A stretch of DNA of 64,000 bases from NCBI RefSeq assembly GCF_963422355.1, contig NC_085095.1:903957-967956 (forward strand), in the 5' to 3' direction. Positions 35,043 through 45,884 of this stretch are shown here, piece by piece; the stretch's first letter is position 1; each line of letters starts with the position of its first letter. The DNA is from Corticium candelabrum (lineage: Eukaryota > Porifera > Homoscleromorpha > Homosclerophorida > Plakinidae). The position numbers were made by a program, and so were the translations under genes. Under the pieces are notes generated by a model. It was not told the DNA's origin. It saw only the letters and a program-made list of their open reading frames with translations, and did no database searches.

Positions 35043-35834
35043 TGTACGGACGCGGGAAGAAGGTGTAATACGGCTGTCTTCTCTCGCACCAACTAGGACC
35101 GTCATCAGTGTCCAAATCCAACACCCACTCGAGATGGAAAGGTGTGGGCGATAAGATGCACGTGCTGCAAGAACACAAAACAATCGACGATCACGATCAT
35201 CAATTTCTCGCACTAACCCATCGCATAGAATGTGAGCAAAATCCGCAGTATCGCATAGAGTACATGCATGCAGACCTCTCTCTCCTTGCTGACATGCATG
35301 GAGAGAGACAGTGTCTAGACCAAACGATATGCTTGCCTAACATGCACGTGACGGACGTCTCTGTGTCGTCCAATGAAGTAACTATAGAAGAAATTTTTTT
35401 CATTAGACTGTTTGTATTTTGGGCGTTCATTGCTACGAGAGAGATTCAATAGGAATGGTGCTGTGCACGCTACTCGGGTCGGTGCATGTCGACCGTATAT
35501 GCATGCATGTGCACGTGCTCTCTGAAATATCTGACAAACGATGCCCCGAAGTGTGGGGCGTATACCCAAGCATATCGTCTGGTCTAGTAGACACTGTCTC
35601 TCTCCATGCATGCCAGCAAGGAGAGAGTGGTCTGCATGCATGTACTATGCGATGGGTTAATGCGAGAAAATTGATGCTCGCGATCGTCGGTCGTTTCGTG
35701 TTCTTGCACCACGTGCATCTTATCGCCACACGCGTATCCATCTCGAGTGGGTGTTGGATTGGGGACTATGGTGTCGGTCCTAGTTGGCGGGCGAGACGAC
35801 ATCCGTACTAAACCTTCTTCCCGCGTCCGTACAT
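35043..35834. repeat. Large fold-back inverted repeat
   Basis: Left arm 35043-35334 is the inverse of 35571-35834; the outer ends are GTACGGACGCGGGAAGAAGG and its inverse. The left arm holds an extra piece of about 30 bases that partly duplicates TCGCATAGA. The 236-base centre is unpaired. Frames across it are palindromic shadows. It looks like a foldback transposon, or an inverted duplication. Confidence 0.85.
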
Positions 35835-36517
35835 GCTCTGTTTACGTCCTAAATAGAAAGTTACTGTAGCCACACTAACGTCGTGGTGGTTTAAACTCTA
35901 AAAATACAACGAGTCGAGAGAAAAATGGGCCACACCCTGACTAGGAGTTCCCTCTGTTAAATCGGAGATAAGTTACTCCTACACTTAAAATCTTGGAAGA
36001 CGCCACTAGTAATTAGTGACCTCAACTTAACTCTAGAGACAAACGTCGGCGATTGAGCCCGACTGTATGGATCTTGCTTGTCAAAACAGCTGCGAATGAG
36101 GCTAGCACATGCTCTGGTTACTGCCACACGCGACAACTTCGATTTTGTGAAAGGCTGCACAGGTAGGTGGTGTCCTCTGATGTGGGAGCCGTCCGTCTGC
36201 TTACGTGCAAGACTCTGTAGGAGTCTGCCCGTCGAATCTTGGATCTTTAGTTGGGCGCGCGAACATGCAACTTCTCGCAAGACGCTCGCAAACAATTCTA
36301 GACGACAGAATGGTAGCAGATCGACACGTTTGTTTTGAATCGATACAGAAATATTGAATAGTACATTGTATCGGAAAAAGCGAAGTCAAGTTGAGTGTTC
36401 TTTCAAATCAGCAAAGCAAAGCAGTAAGCAGCAAACACACATAGACAAACAAACAAACAGCGCAGTTCGGTGTAACTATAGAACTAGATACTAAGCTACT
36501 GTAACCTGCTTAGTGTC

Positions 36518-37222
36518 TCAAACGAAAAGGACGCCTGCAATGACTCCTATCGCTAGCGCTCCGAATGCCAAGGATCTGTGAGTAGCTGTTGATGTTGGTC
36601 CAACTGTTCTACCACTCGGCTGAGTACCTGGGGCTCGAGTGGCCTGACTGGCTTGACTGGCTTGATCCGTTGAACCTTTAGTCGGTTTAGCAGCGTTGTC
36701 GCAGATATTAACGGCGTTCTGCACTCGGTTACAGTCAGCGTTTGGGCCGCAGTCACAATCATGCATGACGGTGATAATAGGGTAGAGTTTTGCTGCCGCA
36801 GTGTAAGTGGTCCAACATTCTTGATTGCAATCTGTACTCGTTATGTTGCATTTCGAGAGTACTCCTGCCATAAGAGGGCCGCACACAGGATGGCCCGTGC
36901 AAGCGGTAATCGTAGGACTGCACACTGCCTGACATTGATTCGTGAAACTACGGCATTCCGTGTCGTTGTCGCGACATTTACAATCAAAGAATCCCAGTCC
37001 GGTAGGATTGAGGAATAGAGTATTCAAACCCCAGAGACAACTTGGTTGGCAACTCATGTTTAGGAAAGCATCAGTGCAGTTTATTTTGTATTGATCGTAA
37101 AGCGGGCTACACGTTGTATCGGCCTTGCAAGTGGCTGTGGCGGCGTCACATTGCTTAATATGATGAGCTCCTTGAACAAGGATTCCTCCAGAGACGATTA
37201 GAAAGCTGAAAATGACAAGCAT
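36518..37222 (-). CDS. GPI-anchored cysteine-rich protein (GDNF-receptor/GAS1-like), paralogue 1
   Basis: About 234 residues: a signal peptide (MLVIFSFLIVSGGILVQG), two cysteine-rich modules with the spacing C-ATATC-TTC-LYDQY-C and C-TITAC-PVC-LMAGVLSKC, a Thr/Ser/Gln-rich spacer and a hydrophobic C-terminal tail (SLAFGALAIGVIAGVLFV) typical of GPI attachment. The cysteine pattern is that of GDNF-receptor/GAS1 modules; this is by eye. An in-frame ATG at 37306 would precede the signal peptide by 28 residues; the internal start is preferred because paralogue 3 begins at the same place. The next two paralogues at 39682-40411 and 42085-42753 share strand and structure, so this is a tandem family. 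Confidence 0.7.
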   Translation of the reverse strand: MLVIFSFLIVSGGILVQGAHHIKQCDAATATCKADTTCSPLYDQYKINCTDAFLNMSCQPSCLWGLNTLFLNPTGLGFFDCKCRDNDTECRSFTNQCQAVCSPTITACTGHPVCGPLMAGVLSKCNITSTDCNQECWTTYTAAAKLYPIITVMHDCDCGPNADCNRVQNAVNICDNAAKPTKGSTDQASQASQATRAPGTQPSGRTVGPTSTATHRSLAFGALAIGVIAGVLFV

Positions 37223-37539
37223 CGTAAGAAAAAGTGACCACACCTTGTGTACTGAACCTCGTGGATGAACGTGGAGGAGGGAGACGAAGAATGAACCGCG
37301 CAACACGTGTTACAACTAGTAGTGCCCGCATTAGAGTACCACGTGACTGCAAGTGGCCATTGAACAGCGCAGCAATTAGATTGAAGGATTCGGGTACAAC
37401 AAGTCGTTCGTTCGGTAGAGGCCTCATGCATAGTTTAATTTTGCTGTCTTGTGTTTCTACGTTTACCTTTGCATTGCTTGTCTACGGCTAACAGTTTAGT
37501 ATAGGTGATTGGCCCATTCAATCAATATTTGCACGTGCT

Positions 37540-38580
37540 CACGGTTAGCACGTGACTCATAATCATCCTGTCTCCAGATTTCTTCCTCGCTACTCAATGC
37601 GCCTATTCTTCCTATAACTGCATTCGCAGCACCGTAGAATTTCCAATACGCGCTTTGACAGATGCAGTAACATTCCTGTCTTCACTAAATCTAGACATCC
37701 CAAAATGAATTGGTGAGTCACAGGTACATTAATATCACACAACTGCAGATGAGGGTCAGTAGCAATTAGTTTTCGGGTAGCCATTGAGCTGGAACACTTT
37801 GGACATTGAATTTCATAGCGTTCTCCTTAGCAAATTGACCACATACATCCAACATAATCTGTAATCCCTTCACAGTAGCCGATAACAGCATGATATCGTC
37901 AGCATAAGCCAGTCCACCAACATACCTACTTCCAAGTTTGCTCCTCTACCGGTCTCCTTCAATTTACACAACAGATCATCCAAGACAATATTAAACAGAA
38001 AAAGTGACAGGACACCCCCTGTCTAACTCCTTTTCTTACGCCAGTACTCTCAGATAATTCACCACCCCATTTAACTCTCAGCGTCTGATCCGTATACCAA
38101 CCCTCAATTAACTTCACCACAGCAACTTGAAAACCTCGCTTGATCAATTTACAGAAGATACCGCAGTGTGATGCTCGAGCGTATGCTTTGGACAGATCTA
38201 ATGCACAAGCTAACATATATTTGTTGCCATTAGATAGATAATAATCAATAACTTTTTGAACAACATGAGAACATTCTGAACAACCAATACCTTTCTTGAA
38301 CCCAAACTGATAGTCACTTGACTGTATCAAATCCTCCCAGTTTAGCAAAATTCCTCTCTCAAAAGCTTAGAGACAACCGATGCAACAGTGATACCTCGGT
38401 AATTATCCATATTAGCAATGTCTTTGTTCTTGTCCTTGATAATAGGAACCACAACAGACTCCTTAAATTCCTTCGGAACAAACGAATGCCTGAGCATTGC
38501 TTGGAACAAGGTACTTAGGTGAAGATTCAGAGCACCACCAGCAAATATATGTTCAGCTTTTTAAAAAATTATACCAAACG
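37540..38580 (-). mobile_element. LINE relic: reverse transcriptase fragment
   Basis: Minus-strand frames carry QFGFKKGIGCSECSHVVQKVIDYY, ALDLSKAYARASHCGIFCKL, GVRKGVRQGV and, after a frame change, AYADDIMLLSATVKGLQIMLD. These are reverse transcriptase motifs of non-LTR elements, including the YADD catalytic box. Several stops and frame changes; no intact ORF. Sits between two of the GDNF/GAS1-like paralogues. Confidence 0.85.
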
Positions 38581-38726
38581 TGCCAAATTTATCTTTGAAA
38601 CACCGGAAGCAGCTAGCTAGAGGATACAACGAAGAAACACGACAGCAAAGTTCACTACATACTGTCTAAAAACAACTCTAGAAGACCCACACAGAATACG
38701 CACAACGGAACAGTTGTAACTCTTAG

Positions 38727-39325
38727 TTAACAGCAGCCGCCCTTCTGCTGCACATGCTCGCTGCTGCCAGGTCCGACCTTGATCTTCTTCGGATCTGAGC
38801 TTACCGCCGGGCCCATTCGATTCTTGATCTCGGCAGCCATCGTCATGAACGCTTGCTCGACGTTGGTCGCGTTCTTGGCGGTCGTTTCTACATGGCAATT
38901 GCTCGTCATATTCCGTAGATGTGGTGTAATCGACAACTTTTTTTTGTTGTCAGGTCGGACTTGTTGCCCACTAGAAACCTACTGATATTGCCGCATGCGT
39001 ATCGATCGATCTCTTGCAGCCATTGCCTTACGGTGTGAATGATTCTTGATCTGTTACATAATAAAACAACAATAATTCTGTGTGCGGCATGATAATAGCT
39101 CTTTCTAATTGTTCGGTATCTTTCTTGTCTGGCAGTGTCCCAAATTTGAAGTTTGATTGTCTTTCCATCCAGATCAATCGTCCGGATTTTGAAGTCGACT
39201 CCAATCGTACTGATATAGCTCTCTATGTACGTGTCATCCGCGAATCTAAGTAACAAGCATGACTTTCCCACGCCAGAGTCACCAGTAAGCAACAACTTGA
39301 ATAGATAGTCGTATTTTGGGTTCAT
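38727..39325 (-). pseudogene. RAB1: RAB1 processed pseudogene
   Basis: An intronless copy of a RAB1-type small GTPase. It begins [33 protein letters not shown] and keeps the effector region [21 protein letters not shown] and the prenylated end GGCC. It is broken: the switch II motif DTAGQER reads DTARQER, the following segment is scrambled, a frame change occurs in a run of A near 38940, and about 20 residues before SAKNATN are missing. Lack of introns plus decay point to a retrocopy made by LINE machinery. RAB1 normally controls ER-to-Golgi transport; this copy should not. Confidence 0.88.
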
Positions 39326-39681
39326 TCTGTCGTGCCGAGTTGATCGTCTACGTGCCGCGTTTGGTGCCCTCTATACGCGCGACGTCGCACTGCAAATCTC
39401 CACCTGAACCTACGGGAATGACACGATGTTACGTGTCACAGGAAGCTTATCCGGGACCCTAATAGTGTACCTGAATCTTTGCGAGATATTTCCCAGCATG
39501 GCAGTAGACATGTTTGTTTCAATTTGATACAGAAACATAGGGTTGTACAGCGATTGTCTTCTTATCTAGTTGAAGGTCCTCATAAAAGCAGAGCAGAGAA
39601 AACAAACGAGCAAATTAACAAACAAACAAACAAACATGTAACTAAAACTGGGTACTAAGTTACTGTAAAATGCTCAGTGTC

Positions 39682-40411
39682 TCAAACGAAAAGGACGCCT
39701 GCGACGACTCGTATCGCTAGCGCTCCGAATGTCAAAGATCTGTGAGTAGCTGTTGATGTTGGTTCAGGTGTTCTAGTACCCGACATGGTTACCTGAGTAC
39801 GTGGGGCTAAGAGGCTCGAATCTGTGGGCCTTGGGTCGTCCGACTCGTCGGAGCCTTGAAGCCCATCGCGCAGGTGATAAACGGCGTTCTGCATGTACTC
39901 GGCCACAGTCACCGAATGCGCCACAGTCACAGACATATATGAATAGGAGAGTAGGGGAGAGTCGTGCTGCCGCATTGAAAGTGGTCCAACATTCTTGATT
40001 GCAGTCTGTACTATCCGTTATGTTGCATTTCGAGAGTACTCCTTGGATAACAGCGGCGCACGCATTATCATTTTGGCAAGCTTCGATCGTAGCATCGCAT
40101 GTCGCAACACATCGATATTCCAAACCGAGGCAGTGCATGCGTGTTGTTGGCGGCACACTGGCAACTGAGGAATCCTTGTCCGAGGGGATTGTCGAGTACA
40201 GCGTTAAACGACCAGATACAACTTGTTGGGCAAGTTGTATTGGTGAAGGCTGGAAGGTAGGCCGTTTTAAAGGCGTCGAGAAGAGGCTTACACATTTTGT
40301 TATTGCAAGCGTCTTTGGTGGCTCGACATGGCTTAATGTGATGCTCTCCGTGAACGGCGACTCCTTCGGAGACGATTACAAGGCTGAAAATGACAAACAT
40401 CGTGAGAAAAA
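39682..40411 (-). pseudogene. GDNF-receptor/GAS1-like paralogue 2, broken
   Basis: Starts at the conserved signal peptide (MFVIFSLVIVSEGVAVHG) and is closely related to paralogue 1, down to a conserved ending (STATHRSLTFGALAI...GVLFV) and similar 3' flanking sequence. Two frame changes are needed to read through: one near 40145 between the two cysteine modules and one near 39900 before the spacer. Either it is a pseudogene or the assembly has small errors. Upstream the frame continues open as SVHKVWSLFLT, which is also conserved in paralogue 1. Confidence 0.72.
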
Positions 40412-40784
40412 GCGACCACACCTTGTGCACTGAACTTTGTGGAGATGAGCGTGGAGGGAGACGAAGAATGACCCGCCGAACACATCGTGCACATGTTACA
40501 ACTAGTAGTGGCCGGATTAGATAAAATGTGACTCTGGAAGGAGTAGCTGTTGAACAGTGCAGCAATTGCTTGTTTACACTGGCCTGGGCGACCGTGCCAG
40601 TTCGGTGCACGCTGCCCGGTCGAACGTGCCAATGTAAATGCGAGCCCGCAGACCGGGCCAAGTTAGGAGTGGCCGAAGTAGGCTGGCTCAGAAAAGCTTT
40701 TTGCTGTGGGGAGACGAAACCGTCCAGTCAATTGGAGGGATGTCGCTCCAACAAAGTCATGATGCATATTTTCTAGAATGACAG

Positions 40785-42084
40785 CAATTCCAAAAATGAC
40801 TCTCTTGCGCGTCAGTTGAGCAACTTCGCCTGCCACACTCTATCATGCCCGGCTAGACAAGAGCACACGCAAAGCAATTCCTCTGGCGTATCTAGGACAC
40901 GTGATAATCATATGATAATAAAACACGCCTATAGCTGGCCCGTTCCAAGACTTTACCAGACTGCAGTGTAAACGCGTGCTGGTTCGTTCAACAATTCACA
41001 CCCTGCTGGACTACTCGAACAGGCTGGCCGGTAAAAAAGGAACTGTAGTCTTGTCACAATGTCAGTGTACACGTTGTTTTAAGGATTCAGGTACAATATG
41101 TCACTAGAGCTATAGTATAGGCCTCATGCGTAGACTTTGATTATTTTGTTGTCTTTTCTTACATTTACGTTTCTCGTCTTCTTAATGAAGATAACAGTTC
41201 AGTAGGTGATCATGATTGGGACGCCGCCATTTAATGTTTGCATGTACTCACGTTAGCACGTGACTCGTAATCATTGTGTGACGAGCATTCGTCGGTAATA
41301 ACTATTACGCCACATAGGCTTGTACCACACGCACAACGACGTACGGCTGTTATTGAAATGCTGCTAGCGGTGTTTGGGTACGTGTATAAAAAATCTTTCT
41401 AGGATTTCTTTTTGGATCTTCCAGTTAAAGCTGGAAATATCAACAAGCAGCTGCCCGTGAATTATTCCATTACAGTTGTGGCAATAGAAAGATGGAAATT
41501 TACAGTACCGTGTAATTATTCTTGATTGTATACACGTCTCTAGAGTATATATAGACTGTGTACACTAGTTTGTATATTTTTCGTTTCTACAAGGTACAGA
41601 ATGGCGGTTATTTCGGGACACAAATAAGTCTCTGCACTAATTAGGCGAGTCATGCATTGCAGCACTGGCACGTGTGTATTGTTATCAACATTGGCCACGT
41701 GACGTAACTCATTGCCAAGTTGGAAATCATTTGGAAACCTTAGTTGAGACGAGTGGGTTGGGCTAAAGCCTCAGTTTGCAAAGAAAACATTATCACATGA
41801 TGAGATATGTGATTACATACACTGGCCGAGGGTTTAGCACTGTGATGTGCTTCTCTATTCATTATTTAGGTTAATGAAAAAGCAAGCAAAAAGTACAATC
41901 CACGAAGTGTAAGCTAGAGACTACGCAAATTGTTGTCTCTACTGTGAGTCTACACACTTGATGCATGGATGCCTCACATGAAGACGACACCTATAATACA
42001 GCATCTCTTTCCATCAACAGCGCTCTTTGTGCCAAGCAAGCAGTACAGACTGGCCACGTTACTGTAAAAGCAAGCAGCCAGACC
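40785..42084. other. Intergenic, nothing recognised
   Basis: About 1.3 kb between paralogues 2 and 3, without frames, repeats with clear ends or RNA genes that I can support. Confidence 0.45.
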
Positions 42085-42753
42085 TCAAACGCAAAGAACA
42101 CCAGCGACGACTCCTATCACCAGCGCTCCGACCGCCACCGACCGCTGAGTAGCCGTACTTGTAACTGTAGAAGTACCTTGCGCAGCTTGAGAGCCTCTCG
42201 ACGCGTCGGTCATCGGAGCATTCGTGGTGTAACACCTATTAAGAGTATTCCTTAGCTGCTCACAGACTACGTCACCCGCGTCGCATGAGCATTCTGGCAG
42301 TTGAGCGAGAATGAGCGATGCCTTCACGGCGGCGTTGAAACTGTCGGTACAAGTTTGGTCGCAACCGGTGCGTACCGCAGCGCATTTGGCTAGAATGTCT
42401 TGATAGTAGACGTTGCACGCAGAATCGAACGCGCATGCGGTTAGCAGAGCCCCGCATCTACTGCACTGTGTCGTAAAATTGCTGCAGGCATCTGTGTCAC
42501 ACTGGCAGTCATGGAGTCTTTGTCCGATGGGATCAGTGAAGAGTCTCTTGAAAGCTGTGTACACGCAAGCTCTCGGACAGCCGGTGTTGTTGAAAGCCGG
42601 CATGCAGTCCGTTTGATAAGTGGTGAGAATTGTGTTGCACGTTGGATTGCTTGCGCAGTCGGACGTGACGTTAGCGCAGGGCGCAATGTGATGAGCTGCT
42701 CTAGCGGTTACTCCACCGTAGACGACTAGAAGACTGAAAACGAGAAGCATCAT
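42085..42753 (-). CDS. GPI-anchored cysteine-rich protein (GDNF-receptor/GAS1-like), paralogue 3
   Basis: An intact single-exon frame of 222 residues. It has a signal peptide (MMLLVFSLLVVYGGVTARA), then AHHIAPC matching the AHHIKQC and EHHIKPC of the other paralogues. Two cysteine-rich modules follow, then a Thr/Ser-rich spacer and a hydrophobic GPI-type tail (SVAVGALVIGVVAGVLCV). Sequence identity to paralogues 1 and 2 is moderate, so this is an older duplicate. Likely a cell-surface protein; its ligand is unknown. Confidence 0.72.
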   Translation of the reverse strand: MMLLVFSLLVVYGGVTARAAHHIAPCANVTSDCASNPTCNTILTTYQTDCMPAFNNTGCPRACVYTAFKRLFTDPIGQRLHDCQCDTDACSNFTTQCSRCGALLTACAFDSACNVYYQDILAKCAAVRTGCDQTCTDSFNAAVKASLILAQLPECSCDAGDVVCEQLRNTLNRCYTTNAPMTDASRGSQAAQGTSTVTSTATQRSVAVGALVIGVVAGVLCV

Positions 42754-43180
42754 GAGTAAAGATGTAGGTAAATCTTGTAGATGAAGACGTGGAGGACAGA
42801 TTCGAATTTCTACTCGCTAGCACACCTCTTGCGATATCTTCTAGTGCCCGGATCACACAAATAGAAGCACGTGATACTGTACAGAGCCTCGTTAAATGTT
42901 TATGTACTGGAAATTGCTGGTTCAGAGTTACCATATCTATCTCACAAGTCATCTAAGAATAAAATTGAAATGAGCAAAGTGTGTTCTTTTATTACTAGTG
43001 TAATGTATCAAATTGTACGATGCAAATCAGAACACAAAAATGGTTTGATGACTGGTAATTTAAGCTGTGTTTACATCCTCGCTTTCACACCTACTTTGGT
43101 GCCTTCCTGTTCACCCTAATTAACTAAACCCAAACTGAGCGACGTTTAGAGTCACACACACACACTCTACTAACTCAGTG

Positions 43181-43488
43181 GCGGATCTAGAGGGTGGAGC
43201 AACAGACGAGCGCCTTTCTTGAGACCGAAAGTATAGTGCACCGAGAAGTCTTTCGAGATATTTGAGCATGCGCAGACACAGTCATTGTATAAAACATTGT
43301 CTAAAACTAGGATGTACATTTAACGGCGCTTGGTAATGTGATCTTGTTTCAAAGTTTCGTTAATTCAATTATCAGTAATAGTAATTAAGTTAATAGATTT
43401 TTCTGAATTTTTGTTTCGTGACGTTACAGTGCCAGTATATCCTAAAGTGCGACTATACCCGTTTTAGATACTCTGGATCCGCCACTGC
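43181..43488. mobile_element. MITE family B, copy 2
   Basis: Inverted ends CAGTGGCGGATCTAGA and CTGGATCCGCCACTG around 0.3 kb of non-coding DNA; same ends as 32583-33018. Confidence 0.75.
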
Positions 43489-43622
43489 TTTGGGTTTCAC
43501 GCTGTTTTGAGATTGTTGTAGTCTTACACATAATTATGAATATGTCAAAATTTGTCAAGAAATTTGTAGTTACTGTCTATGTAAATTAAGGATGAGTGCA
43601 CACTATTGTTCGTCATGATGAA

Positions 43623-43793
43623 CCAGTGGCGTAGGAAGATGTTCACGAGCGGGTGTGTGTGTACCGTAGATGTCATCATAACAAAACTACCTCGCTTGCC
43701 AGACCGTAAACAGATTTGCAGAAGTCAGTAGCACAGAAAATTTCAATTCTTAAAGTGAGCGAGGGGGCTGAAGCCCCCCCGGTTCCTACGCCG
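43623..43793. mobile_element. Short MITE family A, copy 2
   Basis: Ends GTGGCGTAGGAAG and GGTTCCTACGCCG. Closely matches 28672-28848. Confidence 0.75.
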
Positions 43794-44053
43794 GGGTGAA
43801 CGGCTACACACAGGCATGAATACAGTACACATCCGGGTTGTTGTGATGTCGGTACTTTTTGACTGGACAACTTTCGGTAGACGACCATTCAAACTCAAGT
43901 TGCGTTTCATTGAGTTGAGTTGAAATTGTCGCTACTTAGTGGTAAGAATTTGCAACAGGGCGTCGTGCAACTATGTGTACGAACGTGTGTTTGAAGACGT
44001 TTGTGTTTTCAGAAAATTTCGAGACAGAATTTTTGATACTCTCAGTGTAAATT

Positions 44054-44587
44054 GTGTTACCAGCGATGTCTCACTATGTTGCCAATATTCGGCAGTTTCA
44101 CGGCTGTTCAGAATTCGCTCGTTTTCGGTTTCAGCGAGTCTACGGCTACGCGTTCCTCATTTGCTACTGTGGACGACGATGGACTTCGGAGTACGGCTGG
44201 TTGACGCTTGACATGCACGCGTTACGTGTACACAGACTGTGGAAACAGAAATGCCGGTATTGTCGTCTCGAGTGTTTTCCTCAATTTCAGGAGAACGAAT
44301 TTTACCGGATGGTTTGGCTTGTTATCAAGCGATTCTACAGAAGGAATACAGCGTTACCGAGTGCACGCAATAGGTCTAGATTGGGTCACGACTGTGTGAA
44401 CTGTGAACGGTGTGGCTACGGACGTGGAACGCCGTGCTACAACTCCAGCTACACGGAGATACCATTTGAGGACGACTGGTGTGACGACGTCGATGTAGTT
44501 ACGTTGTCTGACTACTCTACTAGCCAGCAGTGCTACGATGACTGTTACTGCTACGATGATTGTTACTGCTACGAAAGAAATTGGTAA
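44054..44587 (+). CDS. 3CxxC zinc-binding domain protein (ZAR1-like), tandem copy 1
   Basis: Intronless, 177 residues. The core FRFQRVYGYAF...CGRRWTSEYGW...RLWKQKCRYCRLECFPQF matches the layout of 3CxxC-type zinc domains of ZAR1 and receptor-transporting proteins: a GY(x)C(xx)C-like start, W-S-x-Y-x-W, then QxCxxC and P. A second cysteine site (HDCVNCERCGYGRGTPC) follows, as in the ZAR1 C-terminus. The first CxxC is imperfect here (CYC). The C-terminus is rich in Cys, Tyr and Asp. ZAR1 proteins bind maternal mRNA in oocytes; whether this protein does is unknown. A second ATG at 44066 is possible. The paralogue lies 0.6 kb downstream on the same strand. Confidence 0.62.
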   Translation: MLPAMSHYVANIRQFHGCSEFARFRFQRVYGYAFLICYCGRRWTSEYGWLTLDMHALRVHRLWKQKCRYCRLECFPQFQENEFYRMVWLVIKRFYRRNTALPSARNRSRLGHDCVNCERCGYGRGTPCYNSSYTEIPFEDDWCDDVDVVTLSDYSTSQQCYDDCYCYDDCYCYERNW

Positions 44588-45200
44588 GCATTGTGAATTT
44601 TTTGTATGTACAATTAATGCACGAGCATGCGCACGTTTCCGTAATAATAGAGTAGAGTAGTTGGATTTCGGTATTAGAGCTAGCGCAATTAACGGCACAA
44701 GTGTACACTGCACTACCGTAGGTCTTATGTCAATAGAGTGTATACTTGATGCAAGCACCATTCTACAAGACAACTGCCGTATACTTTTTAATTAATACTC
44801 ATACACTTTACCGTAGCGTTTCGATGCTTGTTTAGGCACTCGCAAGCTTGCCGTCTCATTAATTAATTAATTATATATATGGCTCGAGGGTCCAACAATA
44901 CTTCCCCCGTCATTGAAACGAGGCAAACGGCGCCATGCATGTGTCCAGGTGGATGGTGTCTATACAGTTGATTAGGCAACATATATACCTCAATTTGTAA
45001 CCTGCAACTTGTCCAGCACGTGACTAATAAAATTGATTAAAATATCCAAAGGCACTAATTCAATTAAATTGTCCCTATTTTTAGACTCGCAGTCAAAGGT
45101 TCCCGTCACTTTACGTAATTACGGTCATGCGCAGTTTCGTTCTTGCAGAAAACTTCCCCGTACAATTCCATTAATTCGATTGGGACTTTTTGTTGACATC

Positions 45201-45884
45201 ATGAACGCCATCGTTCGTAGTGAATGTGGCTTGCAACGTTTTACTCCCGTACACGACAGACATCGATTCCGATTTCAGAAAGTCTACGGCTACTCAACTT
45301 TCTACTCCGATTGCGGAAGACGTTGGAAATCAGAGTATGGATGGATGACACTAGACATGCACAAGCAACGTGTAGACAGACTTTGGAAGCAGAAATGTCA
45401 GCGGTGCTACGACGAGTGCATTCCACAGTACGACGACGAAGAGATAAAGAATATGGTCAGTCTCGTTATTAAGAGGTTTCGGAGAAACCGTAGTGACGAC
45501 AGGCCATACGTGCATCGCCAACACAGAGCATCTCACGATAGCAATAACTGTGAACTGTGCGACTACGGACGTGGGACTCCTTGTTACGTAGCTCCAACTG
45601 CTTACACTGACGATGAAGAAGAAGACGACGACGACGATGAGGAGGATTACGAAGACAATGAAACAGAAGAAGAGGACGAAGACGAAGAAACGGAGGAAGA
45701 GGACGACGATGAAGAGGACGACGATGAACAGAACGACGATGAACAGGACTACGATGAAGAGGACGACGATGAGGACGAAGTAGACGAGTACGGGTTTCGG
45801 TCTCATTCATGTGCCTACTACACGTATTCCGACAACGAAAATGAAGACGACGACTACGATGATTACTATGGCAATGGATACTAA
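45201..45884 (+). CDS. 3CxxC zinc-binding domain protein (ZAR1-like) with long acidic tail, tandem copy 2
   Basis: Intronless. The ATG at 45201 (MNAIVRSECGLQRF) aligns with the start of copy 1; the frame is open upstream to 45033. The core FRFQKVYGY...DCGRRWKSEYGWMTLDMH...LWKQKCQRCYDECIPQY and the second site HDSNNCELCDYGRGTPC match copy 1 well. The first cysteine of the first CxxC is lost (YSDC). Copy 2 alone has an extended tail of about 70 residues made almost wholly of Asp and Glu, encoded by GAC/GAT/GAA/GAG triplets, ending in a Tyr/Asp-rich part. The acidic tail could be a slippage product of trinucleotide repeats. Function is inferred only from the zinc domain. Confidence 0.65.
   Translation: MNAIVRSECGLQRFTPVHDRHRFRFQKVYGYSTFYSDCGRRWKSEYGWMTLDMHKQRVDRLWKQKCQRCYDECIPQYDDEEIKNMVSLVIKRFRRNRSDDRPYVHRQHRASHDSNNCELCDYGRGTPCYVAPTAYTDDEEEDDDDDEEDYEDNETEEEDEDEETEEEDDDEEDDDEQNDDEQDYDEEDDDEDEVDEYGFRSHSCAYYTYSDNENEDDDYDDYYGNGY

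Noticed and set aside
34837-35811. A dozen overlapping frames of 70-130 codons
   Set aside because: They mirror each other across the foldback repeat and have no domain; treated as shadows of the palindrome.
45241-45810. 151-codon valine/isoleucine-rich frame on minus
   Set aside because: Antisense shadow of the GAN-triplet acidic tail of the 3CxxC gene.
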